Of a stretch of DNA of 64,000 nt, positions 11,240 through 23,421 are shown piece after piece. Location of the stretch: contig CP136065.1 of assembly GCA_032622095.1 (NCBI GenBank), positions 240,601,530 to 240,665,529 on the forward strand, given 5' to 3'. The stretch comes from Siphonodentalium dalli. Lineage: Eukaryota > Mollusca > Scaphopoda > Gadilida > Siphonodentaliidae. Made by a program: the position numbers and the translations under genes. Position 1 is the first letter of the stretch. Every line of letters starts with the position of its first letter. The notes beneath the pieces are model-generated. The model searched no databases. It was not told the DNA's origin and was given only the letters and a program-made list of their open reading frames with translations.

Positions 11240-11470
11240 CATCATCATTCATGTCTGTGTCTTGTGGTATATTCTCTGGACACCAATGTTCTGTCTCGTG
11301 ATTGTCCATGGATGCATGTTTCATCATAAGTGTGAATGATAAAGTCTCTGGACAGCATGTTCTTACGATCATCATGACGGTGTATAATCTCTGAACAGCA
11401 TATTCTCTTCATCATAGTGACTGTGTATCGTGACATTGACTCTGGACAGCAGACTTCCATCTCATGTTGA
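11240..11470. repeat. Imperfect short tandem repeats around CTCTGGACA (left arm)
   Basis: CTCTGGACA or CTCTGAACA recurs about every 50-70 bp with CATGTTCT and ATCATGA words between. Degenerate minisatellite. The minus-strand open frame here is only a by-product. Confidence 0.5.
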
Positions 11471-12609
11471 TCCTTGGACTGGCATGCCTCTGTTCTTGTG
11501 TGTCCTTGTTATATCTATATGTATTTTATAGTTTTTTTGCGATATACGTATAAAAAGCTCATCTCTTGCCGCAAGCTATAATTTATAAGTATACGTGTAT
11601 AACTCCTGAAACTATAATTGTATGCACGAATGATAGGTATATGTATACTTCCTGAGTTTTGTCAAGCATGTGAATGTAAAACATCATATATCCAACCATC
11701 CATTACGTAACACACATTCTCTTTTGACGCATTCCGTTCTATTACCTCAACTAAGCTGAATAAGTCATCACAACCCCCAGTTCATCTAAAATAGGCAAAC
11801 CACCTGTGTGTGTTCGGGAAGGTTGTACCTGATCCACTATCTGGTGGTATGTTTGGAAGCGCATGCGTTCACAACCAAAATTTTCATCGAAATACAAGCA
11901 CATTGCGATTCTTCTTAACAAGACAACATACCCAAACAATAGTATATGTCGTCAGTGCCTATATATATACATACGACCAAGAGCTGGATCACGCCTTGTT
12001 CACGTGCTCGTCACTTCCGATCCTGTTACTGAGAAAGTTTCTGGGAATGGGTCATCGATTGCTGTGGCATCGAACTATATCTCTATATTTCCGGTCTAGT
12101 GAAGGACGACTTGTTTTCCCTAATCTTGGGAAGTGAACACCCGTCATTCTTGGACGACGCTGTTGGTCACTGTCGGGACTCACTTATCGATATTGCCGCT
12201 TCTTTCCTGTTTGTTATGTGTTCCCTAATTAGGGCAAATTTACAGCCCACTCACATGTGACTTAGCAGAATTCATCGCTGCTCGGTATTCTGTACAGTAT
12301 AACCAATAACATATATCTAGTGCTGAATGTCCATACATGCAGGGATATATACGAGTGATATTCTCACAGGACACAAATTGTTGAATGCGGATTTAAATAC
12401 TAAGATGTAAATACTATAACATTTTCGCTCACGTACATACGGACACTCGTTAACCGACCTTATGTAAGTAAAATTGATATAAATTGAATGTCACTATTGT
12501 ATTTATAAACATGTATATACTTGTACACATATCTCTCCTTCAAGGAGGCAATAAAGATATCTCTATATTTGGACAAAAAACTTCAAAAAGTTCACCACTC
12601 GCAAACACC
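11471..12609. other. No gene recognised, probable LINE 5' region (left arm)
   Basis: AT-rich. Several open frames of 60-108 codons are present but none shows a recognisable domain. It directly precedes the PHD-coding part of a LINE and may be its 5' untranslated region. Confidence 0.3.
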
Positions 12610-14170
12610 CCCGCCCAACACTCTCCCATCACTATGCCTCTAAAATACCCATGCTCAACATGCAATAAATCAGTGAGAACACAATCAAGATACTTTATGC
12701 TGTGACCTGTGTGATCAATGGATTCACCTGATCTAAATTGATAAAAAAAATAAACAGATTGCATAAAGCTTACTAATGATGATAGCCCATGGGTTTTGCT
12801 ACCACTGTAGCGAGACGTTGTTTCCATTTAATCACATGGAGGAAGGGGCACTGTTTCTACTGGCATTATTTGACATGAAGCAATAATATGTGCACAAAAA
12901 GTACGCTTCAACTAAATCACTTATAATGAACCCATTCACTCTAAATGATAATTTCCCAGAAAAATATCAAATGGATGACGATGACTACAACTTAAACCCA
13001 GTAAATCCTGAAAACTCCTTTAATTATACCATCCTTGAGGAATTTAATGATAAATTGAAACTATTAAACCAAAATGTGTCATCATCAAAGATACACTTTA
13101 ACATACGTTCACTACTAAAAAATATGGATAAGTTATCCCCTTTCATGTATACATGTAGACACAGATTTGATATAATAGGCGATACTAAAACTTGGCTTAC
13201 CGATGAATCTCCTGTGGATCTTACCAAAATGGGAAGCTATAGCTTATATGAAAATCACAGGAGTGATAGAGGTGGGGTGGTGTTGGACTTTATGTACATG
13301 AAAACCTTGAAGCACAGGTATAATCAACATTCCTGACAAAAAAACAAGAACCAAATAGTAGGCTGTATATAGCGAAGCCCAAATTCTAGCGTTGATGACT
13401 TTCTTGAAAAAACTTGAAACAGTATTAACCCAGAAACATAAAGAGAAAAAAGGATTGTTTCCTAATAGGAGAATATAAACATAATTGCTAATAACACCAG
13501 TGGAAACAACTTCATTAACTTACTAAAGTCATTTATGTTCCTGCCATCAATAACGAAACCCACTATAATAACTGAGTTCAGTGCAACCCTTATTGCCAAC
13601 ATTCCCTAACTGTCACCTCTCCTCATCTATCAATGCTGGTATATCCATGGAAGACATAACGAACCACTTGCCTATCTATCTCCTTTTGAATAATGGAACT
13701 AAAATAGTGACTAAGAAAGACATGTTTGTATGGCAAAGAGGCTATTCAAAAAGAAACAAAAACAATGTTATAACCAGAATTTACTGGATTATGGTGTTAA
13801 ACAATCAGGATTGCAACAAAGTCTACAATTCTGACCTTGAAATATTAACAACCATTTATAATAATAATTTTTCCAAAAATCAGAAAGAAAATCAAACATT
13901 CTAAGCATTGCAATCGATGGATAACAGCAGCTATACTGAATTCAATTAGAAGAAAGAATTAGCTATATAAAATATTCACAAAGAACAGAACATACTATAA
14001 TAATGATCGATACAAGAAGTATAGGAATAGATTAAATTCAATAATCCGCTAAACAGCACTGTTATCGTGTGAAATTCCAACAATATGAAGGTAATATCAA
14101 TGGCCCATGGAAACTGATCAAAAACATTCTCAACAAGAAAAAGGGAAGCAAAAACATAACAGAGTTCTTT
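12610..14170 (+). pseudogene. LINE with PHD finger and endonuclease, cut at palindrome centre (left arm)
   Basis: 5' half of a CR1/L2-like non-LTR retrotransposon. From about 12640: a PHD-type zinc finger, YPCSTCNKSVR, then after a frameshift CDLCDQWIH, then FCYHCSETLFPFNH. From 12890: an endonuclease/exonuclease/phosphatase domain with IHFNIRSLLKNMDKL, FDIIGDTKTWL and RGGVVL. Its C-terminal part, INAGISMEDITNHLPIY, is at 13630-13690. The linker before the polymerase reaches KGSKNITEFF at 14170, where the palindrome turns round. The reverse transcriptase is absent. The ETWL glutamate expected for metal binding is K here (E in the right arm). Several frameshifts; inactive. Confidence 0.85.
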
Positions 14171-14226
14171 AATTAATTGAATTTGGTAGCAATTTCCTTT
14201 TTATTATTAATATATTTATTTTCATA
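14171..14226. other. 56-bp asymmetric palindrome spacer
   Basis: Single-copy centre between the arms, AT-rich and not self-complementary. Read on the minus strand it continues the LINE protein out of the right arm as YENKYINNKKEIATKFN before meeting the left arm. It looks like ordinary LINE sequence lying in a fold-back loop, not an adapter. Confidence 0.85.
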
Positions 14227-15790
14227 AAAGAACTCTGTTATGTTTTTGCTTCCCTTTTTCTTGTTGAGAATGTTTTTGATCAGTTTCCATGGGCCATTGA
14301 TATTACCTTCATATTGTTGGAATTTCACACGATAACAGTGCTGTTTAGCGGATTATTGAATTTAATCTATTCCTATACTTCTTGTATCGATCATTATTAT
14401 AGTATGTTCTGTTCTTTGTGAATATTTTATATAGCTAATTCTTTCTTCTAATTGAATTCAGTATAGCTGCTGTTATCCATCGATTGCAATGCTTAGAATG
14501 TTTGATTTTCTTTCTGATTTTTGGAAAAATTATTATTATAAATGGTTGTTAATATTTCAAGGTCAGAATTGTAGACTTTGTTGCAATCCTGATTGTTTAA
14601 CACCATAATCCAGTAAATTCTGGTTATAACATTGTTTTTGTTTCTTTTTGAATAGCCTCTTTGCCATACAAACATGTCTTTCTTAGTCACTATTTTAGTT
14701 CCATTATTCAAAAGGAGATAGATAGGCAAGTGGTTCGTTATGTCTTCCATGGATATACCAGCATTGATAGATGAGGAGAGGTGACAGTTAGGGAATGTTG
14801 GCAATAAGGGTTGCACTGAACTCAGTTATTATAGTGGGTTTCGTTATTGATGGCAGGAACATAAATGACTTTAGTAAGTTAATGAAGTTGTTTCCACTGG
14901 TGTTATTAGCAATTATGTTTATATTCTCCTATTAGGAAACAATCCTTTTTTCTCTTTATGTTTCTGGGTTAATACTGTTTCAAGTTTTTTCAAGAAAGTC
15001 ATCAACGCTAGAATTTGGGCTTCGCTATATACAGCCTACTATTTGGTTCTTGTTTTTTTGTCAGGAATGTTGATTATACCTGTGCTTCAAGGTTTTCATG
15101 TACATAAAGTCCAACACCACCCCACCTCTATCACTCCTGTGATTTTCATATAAGCTATAGCTTCCCATTTTGGTAAGATCCACAGGAGATTCATCGGTAA
15201 GCCAAGTTTCAGTATCGCCTATTATATCAAATCTGTGTCTACATGTATACATGAAAGGGGATAACTTATCCATATTTTTTAGTAGTGAACGTATGTTAAA
15301 GTGTATCTTTGATGATGACACATTTTGGTTTAATAGTTTCAATTTATCATTAAATTCCTCAAGGATGGTATAATTAAAGGAGTTTTCAGGATTTACTGGG
15401 TTTAAGTTGTAGTCATCGTCATCCATTTGATATTTTTCTGGGAAATTATCATTTAGAGTGAATGGGTTCATTATAAGTGATTTAGTTGAAGCGTACTTTT
15501 TGTGCACATATTATTGCTTCATGTCAAATAATGCCAGTAGAAACAGTGCCCCTTCCTCCATGTGATTAAATGGAAACAACGTCTCGCTACAGTGGTAGCA
15601 AAACCCATGGGCTATCATCATTAGTAAGCTTTATGCAATCTGTTTATTTTTTTTATCAATTTAGATCAGGTGAATCCATTGATCACACAGGTCACAGCAT
15701 AAAGTATCTTGATTTTGTTCTCACTGATTTATTGCATGTTGAGCATGGGTATTTTAGAGGCATAGTGATGGGAGAGTGTTGGGCGGGGGT
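14227..15790 (-). pseudogene. LINE with PHD finger and endonuclease (right arm copy)
   Basis: Mirror of 12610-14170 on the minus strand. The endonuclease keeps DTETWL (near 15210), with the expected catalytic glutamate. The coding sense continues past the arm into the 56-bp spacer. The same frameshifts in the PHD region and between domains are present, so the element was already dead before the inversion. Confidence 0.85.
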
Positions 15791-16930
15791 GTTTGCGAGT
15801 GGTGAACTTTTTGAAGTTTTTTGTCCAAATATAGAGATATCTTTATTGCCTCCTTGAAGGAGAGATATGTGTACAAGTATATACATGTTTATAAATACAA
15901 TAGTGACATTCAATTTATATCAATTTTACTTACATAAGGTCGGTTAACGAGTGTCCGTATGTACGTGAGCGAAAATGTTATAGTATTTACATCTTAGTAT
16001 TTAAATCCGCATTCAACAATTTGTGTCCTGTGAGAATATCACTCGTATATATCCCTGCATGTATGGACATTCAGCACTAGATATATGTTATTGGTTATAC
16101 TGTACAGAATACCGAGCAGCGATGAATTCTGCTAAGTCACATGTGAGTGGGCTGTAAATTTGCCCTAATTAGGGAACACATAACAAACAGGAAAGAAGCG
16201 GCAATATCGATAAGTGAGTCCCGACAGTGACCAACAGCGTCGTCCAAGAATGACGGGTGTTCACTTCCCAAGATTAGGGAAAACAAGTCGTCCTTCACTA
16301 GACCGGAAATATAGAGATATAGTTCGATGCCACAGCAATCGATGACCCATTCCCAGAAACTTTCTCAGTAACAGGATCGGAAGTGACGAGCACGTGAACA
16401 AGGCGTGATCCAGCTCTTGGTCGTATGTATATATATAGGCACTGACGACATATACTATTGTTTGGGTATGTTGTCTTGTTAAGAAGAATCGCAATGTGCT
16501 TGTATTTCGATGAAAATTTTGGTTGTGAACGCATGCGCTTCCAAACATACCACCAGATAGTGGATCAGGTACAACCTTCCCGAACACACACAGGTGGTTT
16601 GCCTATTTTAGATGAACTGGGGGTTGTGATGACTTATTCAGCTTAGTTGAGGTAATAGAACGGAATGCGTCAAAAGAGAATGTGTGTTACGTAATGGATG
16701 GTTGGATATATGATGTTTTACATTCACATGCTTGACAAAACTCAGGAAGTATACATATACCTATCATTCGTGCATACAATTATAGTTTCAGGAGTTATAC
16801 ACGTATACTTATAAATTATAGCTTGCGGCAAGAGATGAGCTTTTTATACGTATATCGCAAAAAAACTATAAAATACATATAGATATAACAAGGACACACA
16901 AGAACAGAGGCATGCCAGTCCAAGGATCAA
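15791..16930. other. Right-arm mirror of unassigned LINE 5' region
   Basis: Inverted copy of 11471-12609. No gene recognised. Confidence 0.3.
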
Positions 16931-17157
16931 CATGAGATGGAAGTCTGCTGTCCAGAGTCAATGTCACGATACACAGTCACTATGATGAAGAGAATATGCT
17001 GTTCAGAGATTATACACCGTCATGATGATCGTAAGAACATGCTGTCCAGAGACTTTATCATTCACACTTATGATGAAACATGCATCCATGGACAATCACG
17101 AGACAGAACATTGGTGTCCAGAGAATATACCACAAGACACAGACATGAATGATGATG
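16930..17157. repeat. Right-arm mirror of CTCTGGACA minisatellite
   Basis: Inverted copy of 11240-11470. Confidence 0.5.
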
Positions 17158-17285
17158 ATTCATGCAGAATGAATGACGATGTATATGCATTGTAGTCTGG
17201 ACATGATGCTATGTTTAATCGTCCACACATTCTAGCTCATCTTTACTAGGATTTTTTTTCGCCGTTATTCAGTAGACCAATTATT

Positions 17286-17504
17286 TTACCATTGAGTGTG
17301 CATGAGTTTTTTAAAACTAGGATGAGAGTTAACATCTTTCAAGAGTTTCATGTTCCTTTGTGTGACGCTTTCTGTTATTGCGAGCTTAGTATTGTCGCCA
17401 TAGAGCTTGCAATTTTTTAGTGCTCTTTTTGTCATAAACATTTCATGTTTTGTGTCATGTCTAACAAATCTAACGATGATTGCCCTTGGTTTGTTGTATT
17501 TCAT
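17286..17504 (-). pseudogene. LINE ORF1-like fragment (right arm)
   Basis: Inverted copy of 10893-11111 with identical translation. Confidence 0.55.
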
Positions 17505-17772
17505 ATATGTCTAGTATAGGTAGTGGCAGCTGCGTTGTACAATTAAAGCAGAAAAAAACAATTCTGAGATATATTTAGCGGCCTGTTTTTTATCAGATAA
17601 AACGCTATCTCTCAGTCAATATTTCTAACCTGATTATGACCAATTTGATTTTGCGCGAAAAATAGTACTTAAGCTAACTGCGCGAATTGAAATACGAGTA
17701 AGGCATACAAAACAATTCCCCGTGTGTTAGTGTAAACATATTTTATTCCAATCAAAATAATAACATATATAA

Positions 17773-18362
17773 GGCCACAAAAAAAAAGTGTTTTGGTTCT
17801 CGGGCAATTTTTTTTCTTCAAATCAATGAGGGAGGGAGGGTTTTATTTTATTTTTTAATTTTTTTCTGCGCATGCATAGTAAGCATGGACAAAGATACCT
17901 TCCTCTGTCTAGTAATAACCAGAAAGGTAGAGGGAACTGTTATGCATATAAACTCATTTAGTCTTACATAAAAATGACATTGTACTACCAGTGTATGACT
18001 GGGATTACCTAACATTATATAATCCCCCTGACATTAACTACTGTTATTGTTGTCTAAAAACTAATACCTCTCCATTCCAATATGTGATCCTGAATTTAGT
18101 ACTGTGCCTTTCAATTGTATAAAGTTACAATTAGTGTAAGTTAGTTCACAATGACTAATTGTAAGAAGGGCATGAGGATCAGCTAATCATTTTCTTAATT
18201 GTAGTCGTCTACTTCATGTTGTAAGCCTGCAAGTCACTTTTAACACATTACATGTTAGAGCTCAATGCACACTAATATTCATTCAACACATATCTGCTAT
18301 GGACATGGTTATAAAAAAAAAATGCGGCGGGGCCTGAGAACCAAAAGCTTTTTTTTTTGGCC
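17773..18362. mobile_element. MITE with ~50-bp TIRs (right arm)
   Basis: Inverted copy of 10034-10624. It is one base shorter in a homopolymer run, and a T/A difference lies near 18313. Confidence 0.65.
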
Positions 18363-18559
18363 TAAACATTTAACAGACATTTTGCAGGAGTATAGAATAA
18401 TATAAATTCGATTGATTGGAAAGGGGATTAAACAACAAGCCCAAGGGCTTTTATTAAGTTTGTTCTCCTTTTGTTCCGTGCCCGCTCTTCATTAAGTGTA
18501 GAGAGGGGGTCGGACGGGAAGGAATGAAAATATCATAATTATAGTAATGATGATGTCGT

Positions 18560-18650
18560 TAGAAGCAGGGAGAGAGATTGTGAACGAGAAAGATACAGAG
18601 GACGAGAGAGAGAAAGAGAGGGAGAGATAGAGAGAGATACAAGGGATGAG
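18560..18650. repeat. GA-rich tract (right arm)
   Basis: Inverted copy of the CT-rich tract at 9745-9835. Confidence 0.85.
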
Positions 18651-18890
18651 ATGCTGGGAGAGGGGGTAGTTTTCAATAGTTGAGTTGATTTATTGCGTAT
18701 TAGTAATGATGCTCGTCTATAGTATTCTTCGTGCGTCAGGCGCCATGGGAGGGGGTCAAGCCCAGATATTAATTGGTTGCATTTGTCAATTTGTAATTAG
18801 GCATAAGCAGTGGGGAATATCATGATGTCGCATAACTCGACCAGAATCCAAAGCAATTCGCTGTCCGTACAGGTGATAGAATCATGGGAA

Positions 18891-19247
18891 TCATTTTGTT
18901 CTCATGATATATGTCTGAACTGCATTCAATATTTCTTTGTTTTCGCGAAGGCTAAGCTCCCTTGATCCCCGCAGTAGAGTATTTTCAGATAGGGCAACAT
19001 TGGGTAGGGAGTCATATAGTTCTCTTCTGGGCTCTTGATAAAGTGTACATTCAAAGAGATAGTGGTAAGTTGTCTCAAATTCCCCACATAGACAAAAGGG
19101 GAAATTTTTAACATGATTTTCAGGTCTCCATTCAGGTGGCTACAGTTCAGTCTTAACCGGGCATGAAGGATGTGTGATTTACGGCATTTACTATGATCCC
19201 CGTGTGTTAGTACACGATGCCTTTTCAACCTACTTTGATAGCCCGAA
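18891..19247 (-). pseudogene. LINE reverse-transcriptase C-terminal tail (right arm)
   Basis: Inverted copy of 9150-9505, with the same ARLR...LN.DL and CxCG...ETTxH features and the same frame break. Confidence 0.75.
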
Positions 19248-20780
19248 TGTCACAGCAAAACATTAATCGGTTTATCCTCAGGATTAACAAGAAATTATGG
19301 TATTGGAATCCGTGTAAAAGGGACAACCATAGTAGTCACCATACAGTCACGACCTGCATTACTCAGAACTCTATGTGTTGACTTATATGTGAACGTCAAT
19401 ATTTAATTAACTGTATATGTATTATTAGCCGATGTGCCCGACTTCGTTCGTGCTATTTAGGAATTTCTTTGAAATCGCCTCCGTATAAGCGAGGTCAAGG
19501 TCAAGGACACGGTCGCCCGTGAAATTGGACCCACCCATATATATTTTTCCCGGGATCAAAGTAGGCTAACATAACAAATGTGAGTCTGATCGGTCCAGAA
19601 ACGTGCATACCGGTATGTGAGCGTATATTATGAGCGAGGTCAAGGACAGGGTCGCGCGTGAAATTTGACCCGCCCATATTGTTCCCGGGGCCTACCAAAC
19701 TCCATGCAAGGTTTACCTCCCTCGGTGACTCTGTATAAAACCGCTGCTATCGGCGACATTTTACCCACATTTGGTGGACTTCCGCGATATTAAAATATAT
19801 ACTAAGCAAGCAGTGCAAAATGCTGCCCTTACTAAGCACGCAAAATGTGTGTGGTTTCGTACCGTAAGTTTGGAATGTCCCACTAGAATCAAAGAACTAT
19901 ATTTAAAAAACGGTGTGATTTGGTTCTCCGATTATTTCATCAACACAAAAGTCTGAACGCACATGGACGACAATGTCCCGGCAACACGCATGGCAAGTCA
20001 GACACAAGAGTTCTAATTTGCTCTCATTTTGACGAGTTGTTTGCGCAAATTGTCAACAAATTTACCGCTCTGATCCTCCATTCTGTCATTAAGTTTTTAG
20101 TGCGGGAATTGTTCTCAAAGCACATAGGAAATTTGACTTTGGGGCGATCGGTTTTCGCCATTTTGTTTGGAAAACCCCGCGCTAAATATAGAAAAGGCAG
20201 ACTGGTACCCAGCTAGTGACAGAGTCAGAAAGGAAGTATGACTGGTGCGCTCTGGTAGAGATTGTAGGCCTACATGCCACATTTGAGTCGGATCGGTCGA
20301 GGTACAGAAACATGCCTCTATGAGCGAGGTCAAGGGCACGGTCGCACGTGAAATTGGACCCGCCCATATTGTTCCCCGGATCACAGTAGGCCTACATACC
20401 ACATTTGAGTGGGATCGATCCAGCAGTTTTCGAGTCTATAACAAACATGCATTTTCCTGGCAAATTCAATAACTTTCGCGGGGGGAATGCGCGTGGTAAT
20501 AGGCCCTATGACGTCACTTTGGATACAACATATGCCGTCATCTAAAAGTTTACGTGAACGTGCTTTTACTAATTTACTAAACTAAAGAAAAGTTTATTTG
20601 GTGATATGAAAAACATGTCAGACATTTACAAGATGTTGTTTTCGCGATGTTGCTAACGGAAGTGTGCAGTTTTATGTAATTTCCGTCATTTTCCTAATGG
20701 CATAGCAACCCGAGTCAGGTCGGCAATATTTATTATTTAAGTAATGATTATTGTTTAAAGTATAAATTATTTGATGTCTT
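19248..20780. other. Right-arm mirror of unassigned sequence with repeated motif
   Basis: Inverted copy of 7616-9149. No gene recognised. Confidence 0.4.
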
Positions 20781-20788
20781 CACACAAT

Positions 20789-22478
20789 CAGGGATGGGGT
20801 AATTGTAATTTGTAATTGTAATTGATTGTAATTAATTACATTTTTTCAAGTAATTGCATGTAATTGGTAATTGAGTTTATTCTCAATTACATGTAATTGT
20901 AATTGGTTAGGATGTAATTGTAATTGTAATTAGGGTTTAATTTCAATTACTTCAAAATCACAGGTACTTGTTTCTTCTCAAAGTTCTCTTTCATGATTCA
21001 CCCAATGGTTTCTTCAAATGGTTTTTTTCCAAAATTTCAAAGTGTAAGACTGGTGACTGGCTATCACTATGTTGTCACAACACTGAGTTTTTATCCACTG
21101 TGTCTCAATGGTGAATTCTGTTGACACCTCCTGTTTGTTTGCTTAAGCATTGGTTAACCTTTTAGTAGGCTTGTTTTGATAAATACAATGAGAAACCAAC
21201 TTAAAATAATAGACAATATATCTCTATAATATATCATTCTTATGATAATGTTTCATTATCTCCATCTGATATGGTATATATGCTATGGTAGAAATTCATA
21301 CCAACCATTGCTAATGCTATGAGCATGTTTACAAAAAATCTGGCATCATTTTAATTTGCAGAAAGACACATCGTGTCCTATGAAAGCGACGTGCAAACTT
21401 TGCCCAATTACAATATCCAGTTCCAAAAAAGTTACCTCCAAGTTTGTGACACATCTGAAGGTAAGTTTCCATTTCTATGTATTAGCTTTGTTTAATTCCA
21501 TTGACATATAACTTCCGTCATATGGTGGTATTGGTAATTTAATTTACTTTTGTAATTCTTTTTCACCATTTGTACCACGATTGTGGTTTATGTGAATAAA
21601 CAATTTGATTTGATTTGATTTGATTTGGTATATGCATTGTTTCTTGTGCCTTCTAATTTGCAACTGAATGACAAAGAGGGGACACATATCTGCTTCAGTA
21701 ATCCCCCAATTAGCACTGTCTATTGGAGACATTGTGTTACCAATAAGCTGGTGGCTACAAATGCTAATTAAGATTATGACTCTAATTAACAATCAGAGTG
21801 TTGATTATCTCATTGTCCTTTACAATTGGCCTGACTGTGTGTCTGGCTTACTGAGATAGTCTTATTCCCTTAATAATTAAATGATGGATACATGTGTGTT
21901 ACTAAAATACTCTATTATTTTCATTTTATAGCGAAAGCATCAAGATGTCTATGAATCAACAGTCACCCAGGCACCATCAGCAAGTGATCAACAACCTACT
22001 AGGATCTATCAGTATGCAAAAACATCGGTCAAGAATGCGGAAAGCATTGAAGATAGTTAGCAAAGTTCATAAATGTCTTATATCATTCCAATTTTTAGAA
22101 GATCAACACCGACTACAAGCTGCCAATGCAACACGCTGGAATTGCCAGCTATAAATCATGATTCCCTCAGTTCTACGAACACCTATACTGGACTCAGTAC
22201 ATTGGCTGCTCTGTACCAAGTGTGCTTCACCATGTATTTCATCTTGCTTGTATTAAATTTATGTTTTGTTATCAAATAAAGTTTATATAAATAAAAAGTG
22301 TTCCTACATCAATTATGTGCTGAAATGTAATTGTAATTGTAATTGAATTACATTTCAAAGTAATTGTAATTGTAATTAATTACATTGTGAAATAGATGTA
22401 ATGGGAATTGTAATTGAAAAATGTTGAAGTAATTGTAATTGTAATTAATTACATTCACAAGTAATTGCCCCAAGCCTG
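20789..22478 (+). mobile_element. hAT element, internally deleted (right arm)
   Basis: Inverted copy of 5918-7607, flanked by CACACAAT at 20781-20788 and 22479-22486. The BED exon is at 21362-21460 with acceptor TTTGCAG and donor GTAAGT. The next exon starts at 21932 after TTTTATAG. The TRWN fragment is at 21945-22154. AATAAA lies near 22275. One substitution in the tail changes a K to N in a shadow frame compared with the left arm. Confidence 0.9.
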
Positions 22479-22546
22479 CACACAATGAGTACTGTTATGT
22501 TACTGCTATATGAAAAGTAACATTTTGTAGTTTTAATTTAATTGCA

Positions 22547-22745
22547 ATGACGTTTCAAAAATGGCGGCGCCTCAAATTCAGGGTGGCGGCGCCTCAAATT
22601 CAAGATGGCGGCGCCCATGTTGAAAAAGAATGCCAGCTAACTGGGACCTTGGCTAACTGGGACCTTAGGCTAACTGGGACCGTGGCTAACTGGGACAATG
22701 ACCAACTGGGACCTTGGCTAACTGGGACCTTTGGCTAACTGGGAA
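22547..22745. repeat. GGCGCCGCC repeats and 15-bp minisatellite at right palindrome edge
   Basis: Inverse of 5702-5850, extended by extra TGGCTAACTGGGACC units to about 22745. Exact pairing with the left arm stops at 22694. Confidence 0.85.
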
Positions 22746-23019
22746 CTTGGTTATATTTATTACATATATTAGTAGAATAGAACGTTAAATTCATTGTTAT
22801 TGTTAGTTTTATTTCTGTTATTGCTTCAAATTGTTTTAGATTTGTTTTAGCCTAACTTAATAAAAAATATTTTTTACAAAATTATTTTGTCAATCTTATA
22901 TAACTTCTATAAAACTGAAGGTCACAGTTATTTTTATTTCTTATTTTTACCCACTTATATATTTCTATGAACATTTATTGTTTATAAAGTCAATAAAGTG
23001 ATGGTTATTGTGTGCATTC
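22746..23019. other. No gene; AT-rich gap between palindrome and LINE
   Basis: AT-rich, without recognisable coding sequence. It includes AATAAAGTG copies near 22990-23040 that, read on the minus strand, look like the tail of the adjoining LINE. Confidence 0.35.
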
Positions 23020-23421
23020 ACAGTTAAGATACAATAAAGTGATTCTGTATCTGTATATGTTTCAGCGCTGAAGCCTCTCGACTGTGTTTGCGCTGTGGGG
23101 GGACTATGATGTTGTGTCCGTTGTTACTTCGCATGTGCTCTCATCCAGGCTGTTCCACTCCTCGATAGCGCGAACAAAGAACGAGTTTCTGAATTGTGCC
23201 GTTTTTGCTCGTATCCTTTCGATGCTTTTCGACGAGGTTTGATGTTACAAAGCCTGGGTACTTTTTCGTCTTTATTTTCCTTCCTTTCTTTTTTGGTATA
23301 AGTATGTCGTTTGATAGAATAGCCGGCACCAGCCCATCCACTACTCTGCCGAACAGATTCATTCTCATCGTGTTTCTTCTTTGATGAAGTGGCTCCATGA
23401 ATTGTTCATTTAGCATTTCGG

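Larger units (their letters stand above)
5702..14170 (+). repeat. Left arm of giant palindrome
   Basis: An 8469-bp arm that matches the reverse complement of 14227-22694 base for base through long stretches. Paired coordinates sum to 28397 near the centre and 28396 at the outer end, the change being one A in a poly-A run near 10040. About eight substitutions were noticed by eye, implying roughly 99.9% identity. The outer edge is in a 15-bp minisatellite (core GGTCCCAGTTAGCCA). Content is listed separately. Confidence 0.95.
14227..22694 (-). repeat. Right arm of giant palindrome
   Basis: An 8468-bp inverted copy of 5702-14170. The LINE at its inner end reads without a break into the spacer, and the endonuclease glutamate lost in the left arm is present here. 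Both facts suggest this arm is the ancestral orientation (inference). The arm-specific minisatellite continues outward to about 22745. Confidence 0.95.

Noticed and set aside
11810-12136. 108-codon ORF, also in the other palindrome arm
   Set aside because: Duplicated only by the palindrome; no domain recognised.
14171-14226. Sequencing hairpin adapter at the palindrome centre
   Set aside because: The spacer does not resemble the hairpin adapter I know and instead reads as LINE protein. An artefact of another kind is still possible.
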